Assembly (NCBI RefSeq): GCF_900182615.1
Contig: NZ_FXTE01000001.1
Location: 124,001-188,000 of the forward strand
DNA from: Ruegeria faecimaris
GTDB taxonomy: Bacteria; Pseudomonadota; Alphaproteobacteria; Rhodobacterales; Rhodobacteraceae
DNA: 64,000 bases
Direction of reading: 5' to 3'
Position 1 is the stretch's first letter. Every line of letters begins with the position of its first letter. Positions 15,516 to 24,900 of this stretch are shown here, piece by piece. The notes beneath the pieces are model-generated. The model was not told where the DNA came from. It searched no databases and saw nothing but the letters and a program-made list of their open reading frames with translations. The position numbers and the translations under genes are program-made.

Positions 15516-16343
15516 ATGATGCCCGAAGTAATGTTGCTTGCTCAGATGCTGGTTCTTCTGCTGGTGATCGGAGCGCTGGCAGGCGTTTTGGCGGGTCTGT
15601 TGGGTGTCGGCGGAGGCATCGTGCTGGTCCCTGCTTTTTTCTATGCGTTTCAGACCCTTGGGTATGGCGGCCCGCAGTTGATGCAGCTGTGCCTCGCCAC
15701 CTCACTGGCAACGATTATCGTAACCTCACTACGGTCGGTTCTGGCACATAACAAAAAGGGTGCCGTTGATTGGGATATCCTGAGCAGTTGGGGTCCGGGC
15801 ATCGCCATCGGTGCGGTGTTGGGCGTGATGGTGGCATCCGCTCTTCGGACCGAGGCATTGCAGGCCCTGTTCGGTGTATTGGGTATGGTGATTGGTGCCT
15901 ATCTTGGTCTGGGTAAATCCGAATGGCGGCTTGGAGACGCCATGCCCAAGGGCCTGAAACGCGCTCTCCTGTCGCCCTCGGTCGGCTTCCTATCCGTTCT
16001 GATGGGTATCGGCGGCGGCAGCTTTGGCGTGCCGTTAATGAGCTTGTTCAACACGCCAATTCACCGGGCTGTCGCCACGGCGGCCGGGTTTGGCGTGATC
16101 ATCGCTGTGCCCTCGGTCATGGGGTTCCTGTTTCTCGAAATTGCCCCTGAACACCGCCCGCCCTTTACCATCGGCGCCGTCAATCTGATTGCCTTTGGGA
16201 TTGTGGTCGCCATGACCATGATCACTGCGCCCTGGGGCGTAAAGTTGGCCCATGCGATGGATCCAAAGCCGCTCAAGCGGATATTCGCGGTCTTCCTGAC
16301 TCTGGTCGCCCTGAATATGTTGCGCAAGGCGTTGGGTTTTTGA
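15516..16343 (+). CDS. TauE/SafE-family membrane exporter
   Basis: Polytopic inner-membrane protein of about 275 residues, recognised by the duplicated TauE half-motif (GVLAGLLGVGGGIVLVPAFF and VLMGIGGGSFGVPLM). Relatives export sulfite, sulfoacetate or other small organic anions. Two adjacent ATGs (15516, 15519) follow a G-run; either may be used. The stop overlaps a TTG codon of the next gene, a 2OG-dioxygenase-like protein, so the pair may act together. A second TauE-family gene lies at 50223-50969. Confidence 0.85.
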   Translation: MMPEVMLLAQMLVLLLVIGALAGVLAGLLGVGGGIVLVPAFFYAFQTLGYGGPQLMQLCLATSLATIIVTSLRSVLAHNKKGAVDWDILSSWGPGIAIGAVLGVMVASALRTEALQALFGVLGMVIGAYLGLGKSEWRLGDAMPKGLKRALLSPSVGFLSVLMGIGGGSFGVPLMSLFNTPIHRAVATAAGFGVIIAVPSVMGFLFLEIAPEHRPPFTIGAVNLIAFGIVVAMTMITAPWGVKLAHAMDPKPLKRIFAVFLTLVALNMLRKALGF

Positions 16344-17122
16344 GTTCTTTCGAGGAAAAGGGTTGGGTGAAATTTCCCCACGACCGGGCTATTCTGGACT
16401 GGGTATCTTATGCGCTGCCTGCAGCACGCGCTGCTGCGACGGATCCGGAATTCGCGCATTGGATGGACTGTGAAGGGACCTGGTTCATTGGGGTCGACGC
16501 GCTGAACAACGACACCGAGGGCAGGGTCCAGGGGTCCCCGGTTCTGACCGGGGCCGTCATGGATTTCATAGTGTCGCGTTATGGGTCGTTGCCGTTGCAC
16601 AAAGCCCAGGTCTCGGTCATTTACCCCGGCTACCCGTTGCCCCGACGCGGAGAGGGCGAGGCTGCTGCCCAGTATCGAGCAAAGCGGGATGCGGCCCATG
16701 TGGATGGTTTACGCCCGTCCGGCCCGGACAGGCGCCGCAGGGTCGAGGAACCGCATGCGTGGATTCTGGGCATTCCATTGACCGATGCCAGCGCGAATGC
16801 GTCCCCGATGGTTCTTTGGGAAGGTAGCCACAAGATCATGCAGGCTGCATTTGCGGATGCACTTGAAGACAAGCGCCCGGACACTCTGGATCAGGTGGAC
16901 ATAACAGATGTTTATCAGGCTGCCCGTCGTGAGGTCTTTGATACTTGCCGTCGCATCGTACTGCCCGCACGTCCGGGCGAGGCCTATCTGCTGCACCGCC
17001 ACTGCCTGCACGGGGTAGCGCCATGGGGCAGCGGGGCTGAGGCTGGGTCGGATGGCCGGATGATCGCCTATTTTCGGCCTGAATGCGCTGGCGGTGTGGC
17101 CGAATGGATCAAATCCTCCTAA
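16340..17122 (+). CDS. Phytanoyl-CoA dioxygenase-like (Fe(II)/2-oxoglutarate) protein
   Basis: The 260-residue sequence shows a plausible jelly-roll iron site: His120 and Asp122 in AAHVDG, His224 in HRHCLHGVAPW, and a following Arg246 in YFRPEC that could bind 2-oxoglutarate. VLWEGSHKIM also fits PhyH-type oxygenases. The substrate is unknown. The first possible start, TTG at 16340, overlaps the TauE stop by four bases; GTG at 16367, preceded by GAGGAAAAGGG, is an equally good start giving 251 residues. The call is by motif pattern only. Confidence 0.7.
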   Translation: MSSFEEKGWVKFPHDRAILDWVSYALPAARAAATDPEFAHWMDCEGTWFIGVDALNNDTEGRVQGSPVLTGAVMDFIVSRYGSLPLHKAQVSVIYPGYPLPRRGEGEAAAQYRAKRDAAHVDGLRPSGPDRRRRVEEPHAWILGIPLTDASANASPMVLWEGSHKIMQAAFADALEDKRPDTLDQVDITDVYQAARREVFDTCRRIVLPARPGEAYLLHRHCLHGVAPWGSGAEAGSDGRMIAYFRPECAGGVAEWIKSS

Positions 17123-17157
17123 CGTTCTGTCATTATACAGATTTGGAGGATTTTTTG

Positions 17158-17886
17158 ATGATTGCTGTCCACAAAAACTCTGACGGAGCATTGATTGAAA
17201 TCGAGCTTTCCGGCGAAGTGACAGGTACCGACTATTCCACAACATTGATCCCGGCGATTGAGGCCGCACTGGCCGAACACGATACAGTGCGGTTGTTGGC
17301 GATCGTGCAGCCAGAGTTCAAAGGGTACGATCTGAATGCGGTTTGGTCGGATACAAAATTGGGCCTCAGCCACTGGCGCGGCTTTGACCGAATTGGAGTG
17401 GTGGCGGATCAGGGTTGGGTTCAGACCAGTATCCGGCTTGCGGCTCCGCTTTTCCCTTGCCCTGTGCAGGTATTCGATCACGCGAATATTGAAGAAGCGC
17501 GCCGATGGTTGCGCGAATCTCTGGGCTCTATTCACGTTATGGATCTGGGCGGCCCCTGCGTGCAGGTCAGCCTGATGGGAAAACTCGACCCTGACGAATT
17601 CAAAAAGGCCGAAACCGATCTGGACTACATTTTGCAGGAGAAACAGGGGTTTCGCCTGCTGATTGATCTGTCCAAGTTTGACGGATGGCAAGGCCTTACG
17701 GCGCTTGCCTCGCATTTTCGGCTGGCCCGGGGGCATATTGGTAATCTGGATCGGGCAGCGGTTGTTGGCGACAAAGCCTGGCAACATCTGGCCCAACGGG
17801 TGGCCAGCCACATCCTTGGCACACGCACTCAGTTCTTTCCCGCCGAGGAAATTCAGAACGCCAAAACATGGCTTGCGTCTGGGTAG
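17158..17886 (+). CDS. Tandem SpoIIAA-like (STAS-fold) protein
   Basis: A 242-residue cytosolic protein made of two similar halves (about 1-118 and 122-240). Each has a beta-rich start (LIEIELSGEVTGTDY; VQVSLMGKLDPDEF), a central LLIDLSKFDGW-type strand, a W-x-x-FDRIGVVAD / IGNLDRAAVVGD segment, and a terminal FPAEEIQNAKTWL-type helix. This is the SpoIIAA-like fold (PF11964 type), whose role is undefined. The ATG at 17158 is set by GGAGGA (17145-17150). It may be co-transcribed with the dioxygenase-like gene. Confidence 0.78.
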   Translation: MIAVHKNSDGALIEIELSGEVTGTDYSTTLIPAIEAALAEHDTVRLLAIVQPEFKGYDLNAVWSDTKLGLSHWRGFDRIGVVADQGWVQTSIRLAAPLFPCPVQVFDHANIEEARRWLRESLGSIHVMDLGGPCVQVSLMGKLDPDEFKKAETDLDYILQEKQGFRLLIDLSKFDGWQGLTALASHFRLARGHIGNLDRAAVVGDKAWQHLAQRVASHILGTRTQFFPAEEIQNAKTWLASG

Positions 17887-18054
17887 AAACGCAGCGGCTT
17901 GAGCCTGCTGTGACATTTACGTCAGGGCACAGAAATATCAGCGAGGATTTTTCTTGATCGATTGGTCAAAAAAGACGTACACAGATCGAACTCCTCTGCC
18001 GAGCCACTGCAGAGGATCGATTGTTGAAACGCGCCGCTGTGGGTTGCCACTCAC

Positions 18055-18126
18055 TCACCAGCTGTCAACGAACTTGACCCCCTCGTAGTTCAGACCAGCC
18101 CGCAGCGGTGCAGATTCAGCAATCAC
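18055..18126 (-). CDS. Possible 23-residue small protein or gene remnant
   Basis: In the 257-base gap after 17886, a minus-strand frame starting GTG at 18126, with AAGGA directly upstream, encodes a 23-residue peptide ending YEGVKFVDSW before TGA at 18055. Its tail vaguely resembles C-termini of YCII-like proteins. The frame also continues upstream into the DUF1289 gene. It could be a small gene, the eroded end of a lost gene, or chance. Confidence 0.2.
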   Translation of the reverse strand: MIAESAPLRAGLNYEGVKFVDSW

Positions 18127-18143
18127 ATCCTTTTGTGGAAATC

Positions 18144-18377
18144 TCAGGCCTTGTTGAGCCGCCCCGCCCGGCCGCCGCGCCGTTTGGCAAGCAGCGGTTT
18201 GCGAGACGGTAGGTCTGCCATGATATCGGCGCGCTCAGAGCTGTCCATTTTCGACCAGCGAGAGATTTCGTCGATCGTGCGGTAGCAACCGGTACAAATA
18301 CGTTCGGTCGGGTGCACAACGCAGATCTGGATGCACGGGCTTTCGACCTCGTTCCTTTTCCAAACCATGTTCGACAT
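18144..18377 (-). CDS. DUF1289 small cysteine-rich protein
   Basis: A 77-residue protein with the DUF1289 pattern: Cys15, Cys19, Cys28 and Cys31 in SPCIQICVVHPTERICTGCYR, followed by TIDEISRWSKM and a basic tail. Four cysteines suggest a metal or Fe-S site; the function of the family is not known. The ATG at 18377 is preceded by AAGGA at a long spacing; ATG at 18368 is an alternative. It follows ruvX by 16 bases on the same strand and is probably in one operon with it. Confidence 0.85.
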   Translation of the reverse strand: MSNMVWKRNEVESPCIQICVVHPTERICTGCYRTIDEISRWSKMDSSERADIMADLPSRKPLLAKRRGGRAGRLNKA

Positions 18378-18393
18378 CAGCGTTTTCCGATCC

Positions 18394-18858
18394 TTAAAGA
18401 AAGCGCATTCTGTCCAGCGCGCCTTGCAGAATATAGCCTGCCGCGACGTGGTCGATAACCTGTCCGCGACGCTTTCGTGTCGTATCCGCCTCAAGCAGTG
18501 CCTTTTCTGCCGCAACCGTGCTGAGCCGTTCGTCCCAGAACCCGATCGGAACTTCGGTCAAACGGGACAGGTTTCGGGCAAAGGCACGGGTGGACTGGCA
18601 GCGCGGCCCTTCGCTGCCATCCATGTTTTTCGGCAGACCCAGTAGGATGCCCCCGATCTCACGGTCGGCGATGATTTCCAGCAGACGGGCAGAATCCAGA
18701 GTGAATTTCTTGCGCCTTACGGTCTCCAGCGGGCTTGCAACACCGCGCATCCGGTCCGAGACTGCAACCCCGATAGTCTTTTCTCCCAGATCGAGACCGA
18801 TCAACGCGCTCATAGGCGCAAGCGCGCCTGCAAATTCCTCAAAAATGTCATGGATCAT
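18394..18858 (-). CDS. ruvX: Pre-16S rRNA nuclease / Holliday junction resolvase-like protein YqgF (RuvX)
   Basis: RNase H-fold nuclease of 154 residues, involved in 16S rRNA 5' end processing. GLDLGEKTIGVAVSD carries the first active-site Asp; LGLPKNMDGSEG and FWDERLSTVAAEKALLE follow, and ViDHVAAGYILQGALD carries the last Asp. The N-terminal extension before MSALIG is commonly present in Rhodobacterales, so the ATG at 18858 is preferred. It overlaps the ccmI stop by four bases (ATGA). Confidence 0.93.
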   Translation of the reverse strand: MIHDIFEEFAGALAPMSALIGLDLGEKTIGVAVSDRMRGVASPLETVRRKKFTLDSARLLEIIADREIGGILLGLPKNMDGSEGPRCQSTRAFARNLSRLTEVPIGFWDERLSTVAAEKALLEADTTRKRRGQVIDHVAAGYILQGALDRMRFL

Positions 18859-20078
18859 TGGGTCACCCCAGCCTGAGCTGCTGCCGCACCAAGGATAGCC
18901 AGTGCGTTGTCATTGTCCGAGAATACGGATTGGGCTTCGGCGTAGATCGCGGTGGCCCGGTCGATGTCGCCAACCACCCCAAGGGCACCGATCAGTCGGG
19001 CCCATTCTTCGGGGGAGCCGCCTTCGGTTGCAAGCCTGTCTGACAGTTGCTCGACCATGCCAAGGATCATCTCTTGTCGCTCTTGTGCGGTCAGAGATGC
19101 AGCGGCCTCGATGTCATCCTCACCGGGGCCTGGGTTCCCTGCTGGTATAGGGGCGGCATTGAACACACCCGCACGAAAGGCCAGATCGTCCATCTGTGCG
19201 CGAATGGCCGTTGCCCAGGGGGCATTTGTCGGCGCGCTTCCAAGTGCATCCACCCAGATCCTGTAACCGATATCAGGTCGTCCGACCTGTACCATCATCT
19301 GTCCCAGGTAATACAAGGCCGGACCATGGCGTGGATCACGCTGCAATGACTGTTTCAATGCGTCTTCAGCTTCGGGCGAGATATATCCGTTGGTAGCAAG
19401 GATCATCATCTCGGCAAGATGCGAATAGGCATCTGCGGGTGCAGTATTCCCGGACAGTTCGATTACACGTTGCTGCGCTTTGTAGGCGGCATGGAAGTTA
19501 CCTGCGTTCGCCTCGTGCTGGGCAAGAAGGATATGTCCTTGTAGGTCATCAGGACGACCGGAAACGGTTTCGCGTAGTTGCCCGAGAAGAGAGGCATAGC
19601 TTTCGTCAAGCTGTGGCAGTGGTGCGGGTGGCGTGGCGGCCTCTGCCTCGGCCTGACTGGGGCGCTCTGTGCGCAGGGCATCAGCCATTTCTAGCCGCAA
19701 TGACAGGGGCTGATCGGGGAGCCCGGCTGCACCAAGCTTCAGATACATCCAGGATCCTCCGCCTACCAGGATGGCCGCGACAAATATGGATGCCGCAACC
19801 GAGATCCATTTGGACGGCCCTTGCGGTTCAGACAAAGATTGCATCTGCGCATCAGCCGCAAGAATGCGGCGTGAAATTTCCGTGCGAACTCGCTCGGCAT
19901 CTGCGTCAGCGATGACACCACGGGCCAAGTCTCGATCTACGCTGGCCAACTGTTCACGATAGACCTGCAAGTCATACGCAGTGGATGGTTCGCGCGTATC
20001 TCGCCTACGCAGTATCGAAATCCCAAGAAAAACCGCTATCAGGACGGCGGTGGCTATGATGAGGGCCCAGAAGGTCAT
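18855..20078 (-). CDS. ccmI: Cytochrome c biogenesis protein CcmI
   Basis: Membrane-anchored apocytochrome c chaperone of 407 residues. Two N-terminal membrane helices flank a cytoplasmic zipper: residues 1-23 (FWALIIATAVLIAVFLGISI) and about 92-115, with the YDLQVYREQLASVDRDLARGVI motif between. The periplasmic C-terminal part holds TPR-like repeats that capture apocytochrome. The ATG at 20078 is preceded by TTGGAG. It is far from ccmABCDG (51.4-54.2 kb), the split arrangement usual in Rhodobacterales. Confidence 0.92.
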   Translation of the reverse strand: MTFWALIIATAVLIAVFLGISILRRRDTREPSTAYDLQVYREQLASVDRDLARGVIADADAERVRTEISRRILAADAQMQSLSEPQGPSKWISVAASIFVAAILVGGGSWMYLKLGAAGLPDQPLSLRLEMADALRTERPSQAEAEAATPPAPLPQLDESYASLLGQLRETVSGRPDDLQGHILLAQHEANAGNFHAAYKAQQRVIELSGNTAPADAYSHLAEMMILATNGYISPEAEDALKQSLQRDPRHGPALYYLGQMMVQVGRPDIGYRIWVDALGSAPTNAPWATAIRAQMDDLAFRAGVFNAAPIPAGNPGPGEDDIEAAASLTAQERQEMILGMVEQLSDRLATEGGSPEEWARLIGALGVVGDIDRATAIYAEAQSVFSDNDNALAILGAAAAQAGVTQ

Positions 20079-20156
20079 GATAACTCCAAGATGGCTGTCC
20101 TGACTTAGACCTGTGGCGGGGCGGAAAAAAGGGACAAATGGCCGCGAGGGGGCTTC

Positions 20157-20193
20157 ATGTCGCAATAATAAGGGCGATGTCGCAATAGTGCGA
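20157..20193. promoter_or_regulatory. Tandem ATGTCGCAATA repeats upstream of the sarcosine oxidase operon
   Basis: ATGTCGCAATA occurs at 20157-20167 and 20177-20187, offset by exactly 20 bases; the second copy overlaps TCGCA-ATAG-TGCGA (20180-20193). The region lies between divergent ccmI and soxB, 80-117 bases before soxB. In-phase repeats suggest a regulator site for the sox operon; the regulator is unknown. Confidence 0.45.
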
Positions 20194-20273
20194 TATTATG
20201 GCGTTGCACGGCAGGGGCCAAAGGCGGTTACACGGCATACCTGCGCCAATCACCGAACCGGATGGATTCGCTT

Positions 20274-21518
20274 ATGAAACACTATTCAGCCTTTGCTGTG
20301 GCGCGCGAAGCGCTGCGCTATCATACCGGATGGGAACGCGCCTGGCGTTCGCCCGAGCCCAAGAAACGCTATGACGCCGTCATTGTGGGGGCGGGTGGCC
20401 ATGGTCTGGCAACCGCCTATTACCTGGGTAAGAACTATGGCATCCAGAATGTCGCTGTGATCGAAAAAGGCTGGTTGGGCGGTGGTAATACCGGTCGGAA
20501 CACCACCATCATCCGCTCGAACTATCTGCAGGATCCGTCTGCCGCGATCTATGAAAAGGCGCGCAGCCTTTATGAGGATCTGAGCCAGGACCTGAACTAT
20601 AACGTCATGTTCAGCCCGCGCGGCGTGATGATGCTGGCGCAGACCCAGCATGAAATCCGCGGCTATCAGCGCACGGCTCATGCGAATGCGCTGCAGGGTG
20701 TAAAGACTGAATGGATCACACCTGAACGGGTCAAAGAACTGGTGCCAATCATCAATCTCGAAGGCCCGCGCTATCCGGTTCTGGGTGCGCTGTGGCAGGA
20801 ACGCGGTGGCACCGCCCGTCACGATGCGGTGGCTTGGGGCTATGCGCGCGCTTGTTCCGCCATGGGCATGGATATAATCCAGCAATGCGAAGTGACCGGG
20901 GTTCGGTCACAGGATGGTCGTGTTGTCGGTGTCGACACCACCAAAGGTGCGATCGACTGTGACAAGCTGGGCATCGTGGTTGCGGGCCATTCGGGTCAAC
21001 TGGCCGAAATGGCGGGCTTCCGTCTGCCGCTTGAGGCGATTGCTCTGCAGGCGCTGGTGTCTGAGCCGATCAAACCCTGCATGGACGTGGTCGTGATGGC
21101 CAACACGGTGCATGGCTACATGTCGCAATCCGACAAGGGAGAGATGGTGATCGGTGGCGGCACCGACGGGTTCAACAACTACACCCAACGCGGCAGCTTC
21201 CACCATATCGAAGAAACTGTGCGCGCGCTGGTCGAGACCTTCCCGATGATCTCACGCCTAAAAATGCTGCGGCAATGGGGCGGGATCGTGGACATGACCG
21301 GTGACCGGTCTCCGATCCTGTCGAAAACACCGCTTGGGAACTGTTTCATCAACGGTGGCTGGGGCACCGGTGGCTTCAAGGCCATTCCGGGGTCCGGCTG
21401 GGGCATGGCACAGCTGATGGCCACGGGCCATTCACCGCTGACCGAGGCGTTCTCGTTGGATCGTTTCAAAGAAGGCCGCTTCATCGACGAAAGCGTCGCG
21501 GCCGGGGTGGCGCACTGA
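20274..21518 (+). CDS. soxB: Sarcosine oxidase beta subunit
   Basis: Catalytic subunit of heterotetrameric sarcosine oxidase, which demethylates sarcosine to glycine. The 414 residues begin with the typical FAVAREALRYHTGWERAW and contain an FAD-binding VIVGAGGHGLATAYYLGK, GNTGRNTTIIRSNYL, and the His183 segment (TARHDAVAWGYA) expected to carry covalent FMN at the subunit interface. The ATG at 20274 has GGA seven bases before it; ATG at 20262 is in frame and would add four residues. It heads the soxB-D-A-G operon. Confidence 0.95.
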   Translation: MKHYSAFAVAREALRYHTGWERAWRSPEPKKRYDAVIVGAGGHGLATAYYLGKNYGIQNVAVIEKGWLGGGNTGRNTTIIRSNYLQDPSAAIYEKARSLYEDLSQDLNYNVMFSPRGVMMLAQTQHEIRGYQRTAHANALQGVKTEWITPERVKELVPIINLEGPRYPVLGALWQERGGTARHDAVAWGYARACSAMGMDIIQQCEVTGVRSQDGRVVGVDTTKGAIDCDKLGIVVAGHSGQLAEMAGFRLPLEAIALQALVSEPIKPCMDVVVMANTVHGYMSQSDKGEMVIGGGTDGFNNYTQRGSFHHIEETVRALVETFPMISRLKMLRQWGGIVDMTGDRSPILSKTPLGNCFINGGWGTGGFKAIPGSGWGMAQLMATGHSPLTEAFSLDRFKEGRFIDESVAAGVAH

Positions 21519-21606
21519 TGCAGATTTTCCGGCGAAAAATCTCGCGCGCCCGTTACTCAGATTTCGCATGCAGCATGGTCTCGCCTGCTGCCGAGAGGAT
21601 GAACAT

Positions 21607-21936
21607 ATGCTGATCCTGAATTGCCCCTATTGCGGCGTCGATGCCGAAGAAACCGAATTGGCCGCCGGTGGCGAGGCGCATCTGAAGCGTTTCGGTCCGG
21701 GCTCATCAGATGGTGATTTCCACGATTACCTGTTCATGCGTGAAAACCCTAAAGGCGTTCATTTCGAACGCTGGCGCCATGCGAATGGATGCGGCAAGTG
21801 GTTCCACGCGGCGCGCTGCACGCAAACGCTCGAAGTTTTCGGCACCTACTCTGCCCAGGTGTTTGAGCCGCCCAAAGAAATTCGCGAGGCGATCACCGCC
21901 AAGCGCCCTGGCTGGACGTGGAGAGAATACAAATGA
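21607..21936 (+). CDS. soxD: Sarcosine oxidase delta subunit
   Basis: Small zinc-binding structural subunit of 109 residues. The zinc ligands expected for the family are Cys6, Cys9 (CPYCG), His58 and Cys62 (RHANGCGKWFH). AGAGG at 21594-21598 fixes the ATG at 21607. It lies 88 bases after soxB and 43 bases before soxA in the operon. Confidence 0.94.
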   Translation: MLILNCPYCGVDAEETELAAGGEAHLKRFGPGSSDGDFHDYLFMRENPKGVHFERWRHANGCGKWFHAARCTQTLEVFGTYSAQVFEPPKEIREAITAKRPGWTWREYK

Positions 21937-21979
21937 TCCGCGCCACCACCCGTAATTCCGCCTGCGAAAGGTCCGCATC

Positions 21980-24900
21980 ATGAGCACCCGTCTCGCAAAT
22001 CAAGGCCGGCTGATTGACCGGTCGAAACAGGTCACATTCTCCTTCAACGGCACTTCGATGCAGGGCTACGAAGGCGACACGCTTGCCTCGGCCTTGCTGG
22101 CTAATGATCAGATGATGATGGGCCGGTCGTTCAAGTATCACCGCCCGCGTGGTGTTGTCGCCAGTGGTGCGGAAGAACCCAACGCTCTGGTCGGTCTGGG
22201 GCAGGGCAATCGGTTCGAGCCGAACCAGCGCGCCACCACGACCGAGCTGTTCAACGGTCTGACCTCGATTTCTCAGAACCACTGGCCGAACCTGGAATTT
22301 GATATCGGTGCGATCAATACGCACCTGTCGCGGTTCCTGCCGGCTGGCTTCTATTACAAGATGTTCATTCATCCCAAGCCGTTCTGGAAACATGTCTACG
22401 AGCCGTTCATCCGCCAATCTGCCGGTCTGGGCAAAGCCCCCGACAAGGACAGCCGTGATGCGGATACCTATGAGCATTTCTACAACTTCGTCGATGTGTT
22501 GGTGATCGGTGGCGGCGTGGCCGGTTTGCAGGCTGCCAAAGTGGCCGCTCAGTCCGGTGCAAAGGTGATGTTGATTGAGCAGACCGCGCATTGGGGTGGC
22601 CGTGCCCCAGTTGATGGCGGCACAATCAATGATGAGCCTGTGGATAAGTTTGTGGAACAAATTGTTTCCGAACTTGAAACAATGGGCAACGTCATCTTGC
22701 GCAACCGCTGCATGGGTGCAGGGGTCTATGACCATGGCTATGTGCTGGGCTATGAACGCCTGACAGACCACAAGCCTGGTGCACAGGGCCCGCGCCATCG
22801 TCTCTGGCGTATTCGGGCGAAACAGGTCGTGACTGCTACCGGTGCGATTGAGCGTCCGTTGTCTTTTGCGGGTAATGATGTGCCGGGTGTCATGCTGGCC
22901 TCGGCCATGCGGGATTATGTCGTGAACTGGGGTGTGACACCCGGTGAAAAGGTGATTGTGGCCACCAATAATGACGACGCCTACCGGACTGCGATCACCT
23001 TGAAACAGGCCGGTGTCGATATCTTGCGTGTGGTTGACGCAAGGGCTACCTCCGGCCCTCTGGCTGAAGAGGCGCGCCAACTGGGTATCCGCGTCGATGT
23101 GGGCAAGGCCATTGCCAAAGTCAAAGGCGGCAAACGCGTCAAGAAAGTTGCCATCTGCAATCAGGACGGCATCGGTGGCGCCCGTGAAGAGGTGGAATGC
23201 GATGCGGTTGCGATGTCGGGCGGTTGGTCTCCGGTCGTGCATATGTGGTCGCACTGCGGCGGCAAGCTGATCTGGGACGATGCCAATGCGCATTTCCGGC
23301 CGGATCCTGCGCGACCCCCGCTTGGGGCCGATGGCGAAGGGTTCGTCGTAGCCGCCGGGGCATCGAATGGCCCGATGGCGCTGGGCGATGTGTTGGCCGA
23401 TGCCGATGCAGCCGGTAAGGCCGCAGCCAAAGCGGCTGGATTCAAAACCAAACGCACCAAAGCGCCTGTCGGGGAAGCTACGTCCGAGGCACCTATGGCT
23501 GCGGTCTGGTTGATGCCTGCGAACGCGGATATTCAACTGCGGATGAAGTCCTGGCTGGACTTCCAAAACGACGTCAAAGTTTCGGACGTGCAACTTGCCG
23601 CGCGTGAGGGGTATGAGAGCGTTGAACATACCAAGCGTTACACCACTCTGGGCATGGCAACCGATCAGGGTAAACTGAGTAACATCAACGGATTGGCGAT
23701 CCTAGCTGATGCGTTGAACTCCGAAATCCCGAAGGTTGGAACAACAACGTTCCGCCCGCCTTACACCCCAATTTCAATGGCATCTATCGGCGGTGAGGCA
23801 CGTGGTGAGGTGTTCCAGCCAATCCGTCAAACCCCGATGCACAACTGGCACGACAAGAACGGCGCCGATTGGGAGCCGGTCGGCCACTGGCGCCGGACTT
23901 ATGCCTATGTTCGTCCGGGTGAATCCGTGCATGACGCCGTGAACCGTGAGGTGAAAAATACCCGCGAGAACCTCGGCCTGCTCGATGCCTCGACCTTGGG
24001 CAAGCTGATCGTCAAAGGGCCGGACGCAGGGAAGTTCCTGGACATGATGTACACCAACATGATGTCTACTCTGAAGGTCGGCAAATGCCGCTATGGCCTG
24101 ATGTGTTCCGAGAATGGCTTTCTGATCGACGACGGTGTTGTTGCCAGGATCGACGAAGACACATGGTTGTGCCACACCACCACCGGCGGGGCTGAACGTA
24201 TCCACGGTCACATGGAAGAATGGCTGCAAACCGAATGGTGGGACTGGAAAGTCTATGTTGCCAACGTGACCGAGCAATATGCGCAGGTCGCCGTTGTTGG
24301 CCCCAACGCCCGCAAGGTGCTTGAAAAGCTCGGCGGCATGGATGTGTCGAAAGAGGCGCTGCCCTTCATGGAGTGGCGCGATGGCAAGATCGGCGACTTT
24401 GATTGCCGGGCTTATCGCATCTCGTTCTCGGGTGAGCTGTCGTACGAGATCGCCGTTCCTGCATCCCAAGGGCAGGCTTTCTGGGATGCGCTGACAGAGG
24501 CAGGCAAGGAATTCGGCGTGATGCCCTATGGCACTGAATGTCTGCACATCCTTCGGGCCGAGAAAGGCTTTATCATGATCGGCGACGAGACCGACGGCAC
24601 CGTGATCCCGCAGGATCTGGGGCTGCATTGGGCGCTGTCGAAAAAGAAAGAGGATTACCTCGGCAAGCGCGCTCATTCCCGCAGCCATATGGCCGATCCC
24701 GAGCGTTGGAAACTGGTGGGTCTTGAGACTGTGGATGGTTCTGTCATCCCGGATGGGGCTTACGCAGTGGGCGAGGGTGTCAACGCCAACGGTCAGCGCA
24801 ACATGATCGGTCGTGTGACCTCAACCTATTATTCGGCCAATCTGGGCAAAGGCATCGCCATGGGCTTGATCAAGCATGGTCCTGACCGCATGGGCGAGAT

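Noticed and set aside
21893-23629. Long minus-strand open frame opposite soxA
   Set aside because: The plus-strand product is a clear sarcosine oxidase alpha subunit; the opposite frame is a codon-bias shadow.
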